A stretch of 64,000 bases of DNA from Echinococcus granulosus. Its lineage: Eukaryota > Platyhelminthes > Cestoda > Cyclophyllidea > Taeniidae. Under the pieces are notes generated by a model. The model searched no databases and had not been told where the DNA came from. It saw only the letters and a list, made by a program, of their open reading frames with translations. The DNA lies in the NCBI RefSeq assembly GCF_000524195.1, contig NW_020170427.1:142627-206626 (forward strand), read 5' to 3'. The position numbers and the translations under genes are program-made. This document shows positions 45,864 through 59,321 of the stretch, in pieces. The first letter of the stretch is position 1; every line of letters begins with the position of its first letter.

Positions 45864-48800
45864 CTGTCAAGTCAACTGTGAGAGAGTCATAAACTCTTGA
45901 CCGTTCGTTCTGTCTAATTCGATGCGCCTGGCACTCGTAGAGTCCAGTGTGTTGGTAGTCGCATGAATGGATTTGCATTACTGCATTCATTTGCAGACCC
46001 TCCTCTGAGTAGCCAAGAATTTCCTTGTAAACACTCACATTATTCCACTCCTGACTCTCGATCATTCGTAGCGCACCTGTGCCCCGATGACCCGAGGGCG
46101 AGCGATACCAGTCAATGATGACTTGAGACGACTCGTCGTGGGTTATCTGCATTGAGCAAGTAAAGTTGGCTGAACTCTGTCGGCGAGCGTAGCGTGGGGC
46201 ATCTATCCTAACTGACAACGGAAAAATTTGGCTTAGAAGAGGAATGAGACCATCAACATAGATGCTCAAAAGCTTTTAAATACAAGACACAATCAAGAAG
46301 CTCCACTTTTTAGGAATCGCACCCAATTTGTTTACTTATTCATTAAAATATCTTCCAGGGTATATAGGTGTTACCTGTGTTGACGTTTTATTGACCACAA
46401 GACAAGACAGTTGGGAGTTAGAATAGCTTAGTTGGTTCATTGACCAACTCACCTATTTGCTTAGGAGATACACGTATTTGAGGTATGGATTCTAAAAGGG
46501 AAAAACGTTTCTAGTCAAGTCATGTTTTCCAACTACTGGTAGCTAGAGAACTGGTGAAAATGAGCTTGCCATGCCTGTTAAAGAGGCTAAGATTTATGGA
46601 TTTTGTGGCCTCGTAGGCGAGAGAAAAACAATCTCCCTCTCAAACAAATCTAAGCAAAAGAACATAATGATTGTTCCACTTCAATTTCTATTACTTTCAT
46701 AAACATTTTATTCATTTGATTTTAAATCTCGTAACTAAAATCACAGTTAGGATTCAGAGCCCTTGTCCACGACCCACTTTTTACAGAGAGTTGGTAGAGA
46801 AGACTCTGGGGTTGTTCTCCTGTCAGTCGGCAGTGGTAGGCACCACTGTCACTCATTTGCAGACCCTCGACAACAAGTTCCCAAGCCTCGAAAACATCAC
46901 CCTGATCAGCGGCGAGGTGACTGAAGTAGTCTCTGGAGGAGGGCGGGTTGGAAGAAGTGGGGGCTCGGGGATATGAGCATCTGTAGAATCTGTTGCTGGC
47001 AACGTCAAATCGAGAGTCCATGGTAAAAAGAGTACCCAGTACGGCAATCGTTGACATGTTGTGGTCCCAGATGACCGTCTAAAGTAAAGGTAGGGCAGTT
47101 ATTTTTTTGTAAAGGCCCTGTCAAAAAAAGTTAACAAGAGCACTTACCTTGTATTATCTATAGAATTAGCTTTTGACATTTGTGTAGTGAATATTTTAGG
47201 CCTGAAAGTTAATCTATCATGAAACGTTTTTCTGTTTAAAATACAAGATAAGAATCGCTATTTCGATGCGGTGGTAAAATTGCAATATAGATGTTGTAAT
47301 GCTTCAAAATTTAGTTTGACTCTTCGTTTATATTTCACTGGCTCCGCCTTTGTACTTCTGCTAAGCGGGACGACCATGTGACGACCCTCACCAGAAGGCT
47401 AAAAATGTCGTCTACCTTTGGAAACTACCACAGTCTCGTGTTCTGCAGAAAGTTTGTTAACAATCAAAGCAAGCGACTCTAGCCTTTGCTCTGAGCCATC
47501 TGGAATAGTTCGTCACTGAGCTGGCTGGTGTGCATCCACAATTCAACTAGCTGGATGGAGTTCCAATGGATATAGATGAGCAACAATAAAGTAAGAATGA
47601 CAAGGAGGATAGACACGCAACTTTATCTTTGCAAAGTTATTTTAAATCTCATCCCTTTATAAATGACCGCCTTTAGTTCAGTGTTCTTATGACAAACTAT
47701 AAGCAACCGTGATGGATATCAGAGTCCCATTCCCCAATACATTTTCCATACAGGGCGCAATTTTAGATCCGGTAGAACTGTCAACAAAGATCAGTGACGT
47801 GACATTCAGGTGTCCCCTTTGTTGCACGCAAATTACATGACTGATGCGGTTGAGTGGTGGGTGTTTTCCTCCCAGCACGGACTACGTTGCGATGGCCGCA
47901 GCGGAGGTTAACCGAAAAGGGTATTAAGAATGACATTCAAACGAGAGAGGCTTTGTTGATACTTTAATTGTAGGTTTACCTCTTCGTTTTTGTTACGCGG
48001 ACGCTTAAGCCTTGGCCCTTGTACTTCCGCTGGGCGACATTGCCTCCAGACCATGACAGGAGCCACTCAGCTCTACCGAACGTCGACAATACCTTTTCTA
48101 CCCCAGTATTATAATTTCTCTCGTCTTCTGGGAAGTCTCGACATCCATAAACTCTTCAGCTCCCCTTACTTGAAAAGAGCAGTGGACAGAAAGCGAAGAA
48201 GGAAAGCCAAACTTGAATTCTTGCTTAAACAGGCCCCTTAACCCTCAAGATTAACCAAATTACAGTAAGCTTCTTGGCTTAATGACCACTCAGATAAAGG
48301 CGTTTTCTTCTGCGTTTTGGCAGGCATTTTTTTATTGGAAGATCTGTTCACTTATGGCCGCTTGAAATTTTGCTTATTTAAATGTAAAATCTTTATTTAA
48401 GATCCCGGGATGTGTATTTCTGCGCAGTTACTTGGAGTCAGTCTTTGTTTCACAAGTTCATAAACCAAGATTATTCAAAAAATATTGCGACGCAAATTAG
48501 CTTAGACATCAGGATTTAAGAATTTATAAGCAAGACTCAACTTTCTCAGGGCATTTTTGGTGGTAGGTAAGCAGGTCAGCTGCGAGTAGATGTGGTTTTT
48601 ATAGGCATAATTGGACATCAAATTACATCTAATTGGGCAAACTGTTCCAATTTTCAAAAGCTAAGGAAAACTCAAAGAATTATTTTAGGAAGAAACAAGT
48701 ACGCGAAACCGGATTTAAATTGTCTGTTGCAAATTCAAAGACAAATGAATCCCCGTTGTGAAGCTACTGAATTAGTAAATAAGTAGCAGTGTCTGGATGC

Positions 48801-51800
48801 ATGTAAATAACGTTAAAATAAATTTCAAAGAAGGAATCGTAACTTCTACTTGGAATTGAATTAGATAATTAAGAATGATATTCCGCATTTTAATAGCCCC
48901 TGGTAATAAAACAGAAGCAAGCACTTTAATAAGAATTACTGAAGTTGTGTATAAAGTAATTACTTATATAACCTGTGACCTAAAGGAAATTCAAAAAGGC
49001 ACAATTTTTTTGTTTTTTTTAAAGTAAAAACTTGAAACTAGCGCCATAGCAGTCTGAGAATTGAATTTTAATTGAACACATGGCTAAGGTGACGTGGCAC
49101 AAAAGCACCGTCTCATAAGTAGTATAATCATTATTCCAAAAGCAGCATTTTTCTTTTGAAACATAATATTCCGATTTGATTATTTTTTTGATCAGCAGAA
49201 AAAACAAAACCTGGCAGATAATCGCTACGACACAGTCAAGTAAACTACCGCATTGTATTACAAAGTAGGTCAACGAAATTAACTTAGATGTGTTGAACAT
49301 TTTTGCAACGACGGAGTATCTTTATTTCTCCTTACAGCGATTGCCTACTTTATTCCTATTTTACAAAAAAAGTTGTTTTGAATTTACTGCAACAACTCAG
49401 GTTCTGTTGGCCTGAAATTCTTGAGTTGATTCTTTGTTAATACGCATTCAACTCAAACTACCGCTACTGTTTCTAAAGGCGGGGTATTCAAGGTGGGGAA
49501 GCACTGAAAGGGGAAGGTTTTATTCTGCAAAAAGTAAACACATTAAACTGCCGGAGGCAAATTTGAAATAGTATTTAGGGCACAGGTGTGGATGGATGGT
49601 GCAAACTAGAGGCGATGGGTGATACAATGAGACATGGGCCGAACATCAGGGAAAGCTAATTAACCGGCTCCCAAAACGACAGAGAAGACTCTTGGCTTGG
49701 AGGGTGTGAGCTGAAACGATTCACAAGCACAACTCAGTGATTGAGCTCAACGCCATCACCGGAGTACAAAAGGTTGATAATGATGCCCGGATAGATTCAG
49801 CTTTCATCTCAGAGCCTCCAACTCACAGTGAATGCTACGCATCTATCATAGATGCCAGAGATTACTTGTGGTTTATGCACCGATTTAAATTGAATCTGAT
49901 GTCTTCTTCACTAGGCCACGTTGAGGATTTTCAACATCTTGAAGTCAAATAGCATGGTCTCCGGCCTCTTCCTGTCATATCTCGCTCTCAGTTGCTTATA
50001 GCAAAGCCTATGCCACATCCACGGATTATGGTGAGTTTTCTTTTGTGAAATGACCACAACTGAAGTACTTTTGTGTGGTCATGGGGACTCCAAAAAATAA
50101 GATAGTTTGTCAAGTTTTGTACTTTGCGCTCACAATGCGGCAATCTAGCATGTTCACTATATTGACTGAAAGGGGTAGGTGGTATGGTTGAATGAAAGAA
50201 GGTTACAAAGCCAAATTGACGATCCACAACCCAATTTTTGGCAACCACCTTCCATGATGGAATTCCAACCCTACTGGAATAGAGGCACTTCAAAGCATAC
50301 TTAATGCTGGAAGACAGAAATAGCTACCATTACAACCTATCATCCCTTCTAGACAAAAACCATGCCTCAAAATTTGTTCTGCAAAAACGAAAACGGAGCC
50401 CTGAATAACCCCTTCCATAACCCAATCCCATTTCACCTGCCCGTGCCACATATTTTCCCACGATAGCTTAATGTCAGGGAATGGGCGGTACTCATCACTT
50501 GTTAAAACACTGTCGGGGAAATGTGGAGGGTGCGGATGCGACAGCAGCCCTCTCCCACCCTAAGCAAGGTTGCGGAGTTACGAGGTCTTGCGTCAGCTTA
50601 GAGGATAAAAACAGCACTTCCTTTCCACTGATTGACTAGTGCTGGCTCTTTTTATAAAAGCAATTTTTAATGTACGTGGTAAGGGTGGACTGAGTGGACA
50701 GATTTCAGATTTAATTTTTGGTCGTCAGGAGGTGGAAATCTCACAGTAAAGGACTCCGCCTGCAGCTCATGACATGGACACACAAAGTAGCCACAGCCTT
50801 GTGGGAACGAAGTGATAGGTGTCTTAGAAGTGCGAGACAAGTGTAGAATGTATCCGGTGAGAATGACCAATGATGTGCGCGTTCGCCTAAAGTCTGTTTG
50901 AATGCAACAGGATGGAAAGGGACATTGCATCCGCAGCGAGGCGGGTGCCACTCAGTAGTGGAGGCAAAGGTAATTTAAACAGCAGTCACAAAAAGAGAAC
51001 AAACCCAAACAAAAATAAGCACTATTTACTAGTATTAACTAGAATTACGACATAAACGGTCATGCCGCGATCAAGAACAAGGACTAGCCAAATACTGGTC
51101 GACTTGAGATTAGTTAAAACCTGCCTCTGTACCCGGACAAAACGCAACTTGAATAGCTGTAATTACTCATTGCTATTGAAGGCATTCATCCCAACGAGTG
51201 AGTTCGTATTGCTTTATTTCATAGCCCCCAGGTGGCCTATCTCTAAGAGATAACTATACGAGAAGCAGTTAAGGGACTTTAAGCTCCAAAGAGTCGTACA
51301 ATGCAACAAAACAAGCTACCAACTCTCTCATGTTGGAGTTTCTTTCGCAGCGGCCCATGAGGGGGACACAGAAGTCCAACCTGCTGCCCCTATTAATTCT
51401 TACAGTTCAGTTGATTTTATAGAGCTTAAATGCCAGGGTATTACATCTCATTTTTGTTTCCGGGAGGCCTACTTTCGTCTCTGGTGCGTCTTGCAGGACT
51501 TTGGACATCTCCCTATCTTCTTCAACAGAGGGAAACCTCAGCAGGCATACGTCATCTAAGAAGGCACGTTTCATCAGACTGAGTATCAGGACAGCATGTA
51601 ACCCTCAGCAACTCTATTACGACTATATCTAAACAAGAAGAAAAAGAGGTAAGTTTAAACGTCACCAGCTCGCCGTGAGCAAAAACTCAAGTTATCTTGA
51701 TCAGCAGTGAAAATCTTCTCTTAGTTGAACGTCGCCTTGATTTCCGCCATGAGGTCTAATTTAGTAAATAGTTGGTAGTGTTTGACTGCAGCACAATCAA

Positions 51801-54800
51801 GAGCTACCTCCTCTTTTGCAGTGTCAACATACTCATAAGCTTCACGATGTGAGAAATAGCGTATGTCTTGTCCAATTAAGTTTTCCTCCCCTTCAGGTAC
51901 TACTTCCACATAACCTATAGTCATTTAATAATTCATGGCTTTGGTACACTTTTATCGAAAGAATTTGGTATCATCAAGATGTTTCTTCAAGCCGATTAAC
52001 CCCCTAACAGCCCGACTATGGGTACGTAGCAGGTATTGTGACTCCAACTTCTATGGTAGTGCCGTTGCATGTGGTCTTCACTAATTTAAAGTCGAATACG
52101 TGTTATAGGCTTGCTTAAATTTAGCCTCCCTTGTTACATTTTTATCCAGAAGTTTGACACCCTTTGAAACTTTGACGCTAATAAATTTAGTCCCACTCAT
52201 CCTATCCAATTTTTACTGGATATGGACCATCCGGTTCACCACGTCTTTGTTATGTCGCCCAATGGACCTTGGAATTCGGCTTCTAATCAAAATACGCACT
52301 TTCCGTTCATGCACAAGTGAGAGTGGTGCCTCTTCCAAGTGGTTTCAGTTATGCATCTTCAGCTGCTAGCGTCTCGAAGGCTCCAAATTTAGTGAGGCCT
52401 TTATAGATTTATCTCGATGCACCAGAATAACTCCTTCATAATCAGATCACACCAAGCTGAACTTTACAAAGCCGACTTATAATGCAGGTCTGTCAGTGAA
52501 AGTCTCAACAGTGAGTGGATCATTAAATCTCTGCGGGTTCAGCACAGCTGGTAACAAAGCATCGAAACAAGTGTTGACAGAACCACAATTCAGGAAGGTG
52601 TCTAAAACTACTTTGCCGAGGAGGCCATGAATACGAACCTTAAGGATCCCAAAAGAGGCTCTTCAAGAGGATGAGGTTTCAGGTAAGATGCCCACTGATA
52701 GTGGCGCCTAGAAGATCTAGTGAACCCGGTACCGTTCGTTGAATGGTTCGACTGATAAGGCAGTGAATGTTGTTACCCATTCCAACTTTCCACTCCGTAA
52801 AGTCGATTTAAGCAGCGCAGCTTGAGGCCTTACACGATCCTTTTAATTTACTTTCTAATTGACCTTTCAACATTTAGATAGTAGAGGGAGCAGTCTTAAA
52901 ACTTTCTTCTCAGTTGTTACTCGAATACCCGTCAAAATGCAGGCTTTTAGGTGGCAAAGATATCAAAACAGATGGACCGTAGAAACATCCGTAAACTAAC
53001 TAATTTTGTGTCGTTACTTGTAAGGTTTTATTGGCCTGGAGCAGTAACCTAGTCTCACTAGATCAGAAGCATGACAAAAGTGGGCCACAAAAATGGACGG
53101 CTAAATAATCTAAGTAGGAAGCAGAGTTTATTCAGCCAGGCAAGTAAGCTGACTCTGCAGATTGGCAATAGTTATAGCTGTAATAGCGACCATTTAATCA
53201 CAATGACAACAATGGCAGCGATGCGAATGCCGCTCGGCGATAGGGGCAACAGCAATTCAACCATCATTGGGAGAACAATGGAAGAAAAAAGAGAAAGTCA
53301 TGAAAAAGTCACTCTAATTACCAGCATTTTTATTACCACAAGTCTGTTGGTCAGTCAGGAAAAAGACAATCAAGAAAGAAGGCATGTTTTTACTTTAGTA
53401 AAGGAGGTGGAGAACACACGGCTAGCCTTATAAGCTTACTGTCATGTAGTAATGCATGTGGGTGGGACCCATTCGCTAAATAGCTTTCACGACTTCCCGT
53501 TTCAAGTTGGTTGTAGATGTATGCTAATTGTTTTATCACTCAAGCTAGGCTAAAAGCAAAATTTAGGTTTCCCTTGATCTGTCATTCTTAAAGTGAGCGA
53601 TTCAGTACCAGAACCAAATAAATGGTTTTTACTATTTTTGGGTTACTGAATTCAGCAGTTTATTCAAATATTGTGCAGCACCCTTGGCAGAAGTCCTCGG
53701 CTTCTGCTTCAACTACCAAACCGATCTGGACCTAATCTATCAAATAGACGAGCTCAAAATCAGATCCTTTAAAATTTTACTCAACATTTGATGATACGCA
53801 GATTTGTAATAAGAGAGGGCGCACAATACATGGAACCATAGCTTTCTCATATCCCTTTACCCTCTTACAAGTTCAGAGAGGTCAATGCAAAGAGCCACAC
53901 TGCAAAACTCATCACGATTCCCCTTAAGAATTATTCAAATCACTTCGAAGAAACCAATATTTCCTTCGCTCACACTCACTTAAGGCACGTTTTTAAAATC
54001 CCACTAATATGCTGCCAAATAAAAAGATGTTTATGAAAAAGCAATGGCAGATTTGATGATTGCATTCATTTATTCTCGTTACACTTAGCTATGCCTCCCA
54101 TTACTTTGTTACACACTCCCCAACGAAATTATGGTCTTGTGGTTCGTTTGGACTGCTTGCTGAGCTTACTGTTTATAATCCACTTCGTATGGTTAATAAT
54201 TTATTCCACTGTAACATACCTCTAAATCAAATGTAGCACTTAATTATTTCTGGTGAAATAAACGTTTAAGGATAAGAGATAGGAGACTGGACAAGATACC
54301 ACGTTTATTGTACAAAACTAGCTATGTCCAGGTTTTCATCTAGGAAAAAAAGGCTAACCTCTCCATTACTATGCAAGAACCCTCCTCCTTAATTAAGCAT
54401 GAAATGTAGTAATGAAGGAAGGTGGACTTTTGGCATGCTGCACTAATGCCAAATGAGTGGCCCTGGTCATGGGACACCAGAGCAACTCTGCCATTTGTCA
54501 CAATGCACTGGGGCAAAATGCTTGCCCTATGCCCTCCCTACTGCTGTTGATTGCTATTTCCGAAATTGCGCTTTTGTAAAGTGACAAAAAGGCACTCAGG
54601 TTGGGAAAAAGCTCGTGTTTTTGATCAACGAAAGGGGAACCGACAAGGACAGCCACTAGCATCAAAAGTAAAAAAAGTGGGATGTGATGCGGACTTTGCG
54701 CGTTATATCACCGATTTTCCACCTGAATTTTAACGATAGTAAAGTCATGTAATATTTGACTAGTTTATTTAGCTCTTCGTTTTAAATTTGCGGGCACTTA

Positions 54801-57800
54801 AAACACAGCTTTAGCACTCCCGCTGGACGGCATGTCCTACGAACTATGCCAGGAGCCTCCTTCTGGAAAGCCTTGGGGCTATGCATTAGTGGCAGTAGTA
54901 AGCAAACCCGATCGTAAGGGATAACTAACTCGATTTTTATCCCTAGATGATCAACCTTAACTCGATGGAAAAACGGCGCAGACTGCGGATGGAAGAATGT
55001 GTGACAACCCCTAACAAAAGGACCAAAAACGACCTCTGCCTTCTTTAACTACCTCAGTGGCCCCGTGTTCTGCAGGGATACCATTAAAATATAAACCAAC
55101 TCTAGCTGTGGTCGCAAAACATCTAAAAAGGCTCGACACATCCGTTTACGGTACCTGTATCAAGTTGTTAACTAAGTGAAAAGGCGGTACCTCTTCCACC
55201 TCTCTACTATCTGGATGGAACCCAGATAGGTTTGGCTAAGCATCTTTGAAGTGAGAACAATGTGGCAAAGAGAAATAGACGCGAAACCTCGTTCCCACGA
55301 AACTATTTTAAACTCTGCCCCCATTTAAAGGACTCTGCTTGTTAGCCAGTGTTCTTACAATTGGTGATGGACGCAGGAGGTGGTCAGCTTAATTTCCCTT
55401 TCTCCAATGCACTTCACAAACAGGTTGATATTCCAAATCCAGTGGAAGTACCAGGAGGGGTCGGTGACGTCACGGTCAATCATCTTCTCAGCTGCATACG
55501 AATTCAACAATTGGTGCAGTTGATTCGTGAATATTTTTGTCTGTAATGTACCGACTATGATGTGGTGGCTGAGGCTGGATGCTGGCCACGGGGAGCTCCG
55601 ACGATGATTTCAAAAGCAGAAAACTGCCATGCAGTGCTTTGATAATTCGTTTAACTCCTCGTTTTTGCTTCGTGGACACTAAGGGCCCAACCTCTTTACG
55701 TCCCCTAAGCGACATGTCCTCCGGACCATTCCAGTACCCCCTAGGCCCTCTCATACTTCAGCATTTTTGGAGAAAACTAAGGGCGCTACTGTTAATTAAA
55801 AGCCAACTTAAAGATGTAATGTTTACAAGAGTATATATAATTTTAGACCGGTTTTTTCTTACTGTTTCTGTGTTTTTATTGCACAAATCCCTGCCATTTG
55901 ATGAGCACAGTGTGTTTACTTTAGTAATCACTAGGCTATTTCATGAACAGGGAGACATACTCCTTCCAACCGATGGCATAGAAAGCCACCAAACTGTAAA
56001 CTGAGTCACCCAAATTTCCTTTCATTCCCAGTATCAGATAAGCCCTGCTGCGTCGGTTAATCTCTGTTTGCAAAATTGCCCTCTTCCAAATACCCCAAGT
56101 GCGTATTCACGACAAGACCACAAACTCACCTCATTTCGAAGTTCGTGAAGAGTGTTGCAAGGTAAATAGACGATGCTTCCTTCCTTTGCCTCCATCTTAA
56201 CTCGGTACTCCCCTCCGTGTAAGCCCTCATTAAGTACCATTTGAGTTGGAACATTCTTCAAAGCAGGCTTCAGCAGACAAGGATGAGGTCCACTTGGAAC
56301 TACACAGTCGGTAGAGCTAATGGCGATGCGTCGGGGATGCCGCAACATCTGTGAAACAGTTCTGGGTACAGTTGGCAGGGCTGTCCTCCCTTCGACTAGT
56401 GCTGGGAGAGTTAATTTTTCTAAAAAAAAGAATAAATGGGAGAATTTGCGTGGAGAAGTTAAACGTGGTAAAGCTGTTTTGAAAATTCCTGAAGCATTGA
56501 GGTACATTTGTTTTAAGGCAGCTGGAATGGAGGTGTGGGTAACGGACACTGACAAGATATTTAATATGGGCTTTAATATTTACAGGCAGTTGTTTTATTC
56601 TCGGCAAATATTATTAAGTTTATCAGAGCTTACACGCAAGCTGGGTTGCCAGGTCCATTTATGAAGTGTTTATACAACCGTAAAGTAAGTTGCCATATTC
56701 CCTGAAACACTTTGTGGGGCAACTCCAGTGCCTTTCAAGTCAAAGTCAAGTGATTTTAAAGCTACTTTTAAAGCACCGATCATGAGGCATTAAAGTTAAT
56801 TGTTTCCTCGCTTCCTACCGCGACACGCTACTATCACCAAAACCGTGTTAGCGACTTCCATGGCGATGTTGTTAGATTAACTCTCTTAGCCGGCTTAGAT
56901 TATCACTCCAGCCCATTTTTAGACTGTCCAATTCATCGCTGACTTGTTTTATTTAACTTTTCCAAAGTGTATCTTACTGAAGGTGGAAGCAGTCACTCTA
57001 TTGAATAAAGTAACCCGGAATGAATATTTACTCAGGTTCAAGTGAATACGCCCAAGTGGTGCTCCTCCTTCTCCTCCTCCTCCTTGTTCAATTTATAATA
57101 AAGTAGGAGTAGTTTAAGTGGGTGATTGGATGTCCCTAGAGAAAATTATAACTTTGCCTACAACCACGACTGTCAGTTCAGCGATGATTTATGCAAAACC
57201 ACTGTCTGTACTGCGTCTCCATGGTGGTGGCATGGTGATGGCAACTATCAACTATTCTAAGCCTCATTCATACATAACCACCACGGACAACGTGCATGCC
57301 AAATTTTGCTTCTTGCTGTATATTATGATGAGTTATGCTAAATCGTTTTGCCGACTATAAATGGTTCATCAAAACTCCCTCTAATCTACCTGATCACGCA
57401 GACTCTACAAGTTGGTGTTAATGGCTACCATAAAGTAGACAAAAGCAAAAACTTTGCGATCTCGAATAAAAGTAAGTGGATTAGGCCACATGGCGGAGCG
57501 CTAACCATTGTCTCAAGGAAACAAGGGCTCCTTATTTCAGACTTGAACAACCAAACGGGAAACACAAATATGCCAGGACACATTAACAGGTAAAAAGAGG
57601 TGCCTTTCAATTGAGCTACTAGGCGCTCTCTACAGCCACCTCTGTCAAGTAAGGAGACAGAGTTCATTTACCTTAACTCAGACCAAAAAAAATACTTCGT
57701 CCTGATAAAAGCAAGGGATAGTATAAAAGTAGATTATAATTTAAAGGGGACGTGTTTAATCTAAAACTACTTCTATCTAATTTATTATAAAATTGTCACT

Positions 57801-58539
57801 CTAGGTGCTTGCCACTGATTCAAAAATCACATTTCCCACATTTTTTACGGCAAAAAAGCATGCGACAAAGCGGAAAAAGGCGCCTCTTGAATCCGACAAA
57901 GGCAGTTTCAATACTTCGAAGGGCAAATTTATTACTGAAATTTAAAACTTCTGGTGACTAAGTTAACTATCTTACCGGGAGGAGGAGGAGAATAAGAAGT
58001 TCCTAAGATCGTACCCTTTTGAAAGGAGTGGTTGTCTTTAAAACTACTTTAAAAAATCTGATTTAAAGCATTATGCACTTTTTATGGGTTTCACCTTTCC
58101 ATTCGCTGCAGAAATCACAAAAACGTTCAGAAAATTTCCAAAGTGAACCCATTTTTCGCCTGGGTCATATCTTACCACGTTATCAGCGTGAAGCGAAATG
58201 AGTTCCGAAACAATGAATCCACATTGTGTGATTAAAATAAATTTCGGCTCACTTTTTTTAGTGTCAAGATGGCAAAACTAGTTCAGGCAAGCATTTATTT
58301 AATTCGTTTACAAAAATTTTGCTCTCTCACAAGATTACCTGGCCAACCTTTAGTGGATTTGGCGGTTTTACTGAATAAAAAACCTGGGTATTAAATAGGG
58401 GAATTAAAATGGTGAATTCAACATGCAACTTTTCAGGGTATTGATGCTGTCTCTTACCTGTTGCAATGGAGTAGTTAAAATCGAGATCTCGAGCAAGGCA
58501 CTGAGCCCATAGGAGCGTTTGAATGAAAGCCGACAGCAT
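45864..58539 (-). CDS. Secreted or cell-surface protein with two Ig domains, DPR-like; 3' end not found
   Basis: Exons (minus): 58458-58539, 56130-56401, 46778-47078, 45864-46211; all GT...AG, phases 1, 0, 1 and 1, so 1003 nt join in one frame. Exon 1 encodes a signal peptide (MLSAFIQTLLWAQCLA). Residues about 29-100 are a linker. Ig1 starts in exon 2 (GSIVYLPC, Cys about 109) and continues in exon 3 with VIWDHNMSTIAVLGTLFTMD and the closing DSGAYHC (Cys about 201). Ig2 is in exon 4: ANFTC, IIDWY and HTGLYEC. The W.....I.VLGT.....DSRF pattern in Ig1 is typical of insect DPR proteins, which bind DIP partners in synaptic recognition; lachesin or IgLON-type proteins are the alternative. Exon 4 ends at a donor (ACAG|GTAAGT), so a C-terminal exon is missing from the model. 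Introns are 2056, 9051 and 566 nt; the 9 kb intron splits Ig1 and holds two TRIM-like copies. Confidence 0.8.
47295..48148 (+). mobile_element. TRIM-like element in the 9 kb intron, LTR and interior partly deleted
   Basis: Starts TGTAATGCTTCAAAATTT at 47296. A deletion removes the second half of the 5' LTR and the primer site, so the LTR runs into interior DNA near 47375. The 3' LTR begins TGTTGATACTTTAATTG at 47954 and ends near 48148. It lies opposite to the host gene. Confidence 0.75.
48149..51720. other. Intron 2 of the two-Ig gene, first unannotated part
   Basis: Mostly AT-rich with no repeat copy. A 94-codon cysteine-containing minus frame at 50667-50951 is not recognised and not claimed. 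Confidence 0.4.
51721..51914 (-). CDS. Candidate coding exon inside the two-Ig gene intron, unknown
   Basis: On the minus strand an acceptor-like TGACTATAG is followed by an acidic open frame to TAA, coding-like in composition (for example EAYEYVDTAKEEVALDCAAV, ending EIKATFN). It could be an alternative last exon, a nested gene or a remnant of a mobile element. I recognise no family. Confidence 0.25.
51915..53449. other. Intron 2 of the two-Ig gene, second unannotated part
   Basis: Contains a 120-codon plus frame at 53071-53433 rich in Ser, Thr and Asn without recognisable family or splice context; no gene is claimed. Confidence 0.4.
53450..53570 (-). repeat. Dispersed repeat family D, copy 2
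   Basis: Inverted relative to 35505-35612; contains ATGTGGGTGGGACCC, the complement of the conserved core of copy 1. Confidence 0.5.
53571..54747. other. Intron 2 of the two-Ig gene, third unannotated part
   Basis: No repeat or exon recognised. Confidence 0.4.
54748..55790 (+). mobile_element. TRIM-like element in the 9 kb intron, near full length (1043 bp)
   Basis: 5' LTR 54748-54885 starts TGTAATATTTGACTAG and has a deletion in its second half; a decayed primer site TTAGTGGCAG follows at 54886. The 3' LTR runs 55630-55790 and ends GGGCGCTACT. The host gene is on the other strand. The 55488-55754 and 55579-56004 frames are chance frames. Confidence 0.8.
56402..58457. other. Intron 1 of the two-Ig gene
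   Basis: Apart from the triplet repeat, no repeat copy or exon was recognised. Confidence 0.5.
57063..57084 (+). repeat. CTC/CTT triplet repeat
   Basis: A pyrimidine tract of CTC, CTT and TCC units within intron 1 of the two-Ig gene. Confidence 0.6.
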
Positions 58540-59131
58540 TATGCGACTGAGTTAATGAGAAAAATCCTGACGACACAATGCATATTCTTCTCTGGCTGAG
58601 TGGGGAACTTGCAGAGTGGGAGAGCTGAGGCCATCATCTAAGAAATCATAATTATCTGCAAGTAGGACGCTTCAACTATTTCAGACGAGACGTGAATTGC
58701 GGCTCGTGACTACCTCGGGATGGAGCTCATTCACCTACTCAATGGCCATTGGTCGAGGTGAAACGCTACATTGAATGAGTCGAAATGACTCCTATTATGA
58801 TTGGACTGTAATTTTCAATGCCAGCGATGGGTAATGATTACCCCTTTTGGGCCTAAGCCATAACGACACACTCTTATTTGTGACTTTTGCAAGTTAAATC
58901 ATAAAATCTGCTCATTCTCCCCCAAATCAATTAAGCTTGGGACGTGGGGAGGTTATATATAATCCTAAATGACTGACTTATAGTTGTAATTTTTAGTCTT
59001 TCTATTTCATGTAACGGTAGGCTGCTAGAGATTTCCGTAAACAACTTTATCAGAAGGTAAAGCTATTGTAAAACCTAATAGATCATGACTTTTTCTTTCC
59101 AAATAAAAATTAAAAAATCTTATTTAATACA
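58540..59131. other. Upstream flank of the two-Ig gene
   Basis: Would hold its promoter and 5' untranslated region; no element could be identified. Confidence 0.4.
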
Positions 59132-59321
59132 TGCAGTACTTTGATTGTTTGCTTAACTCTTTGTTTTGAGTTCTAGAGTACTTAAGACCCTGCCTCTGTA
59201 TTCCACAGGACGGCATGGCCTCTGAGTCATGCCAGTAGCCACCAGCCTTCCGTACTTCGGTTATACAAATCCAGTCTTAGTGTTATGTCTTTATTCATTC
59301 TCAGAAAAAAAATTGGGGATT
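59132..59321 (+). mobile_element. TRIM-like element, solo LTR
   Basis: Starts TGCAGTACTTTGATTGTTTG and keeps the GGACGGCATGGCCTCTGAG core; its 3' end is decayed after TCATTCTCAG. Confidence 0.7.

Noticed and set aside
46425..46490. Box A-like AGCTTAGTTGG suggesting a tRNA gene
   Set aside because: No box B at the needed distance and no cloverleaf could be drawn.
53071..53433. 120-codon Ser/Thr/Asn-rich plus frame
   Set aside because: Low-complexity composition without domain or splice evidence, inside an intron of the opposite strand.
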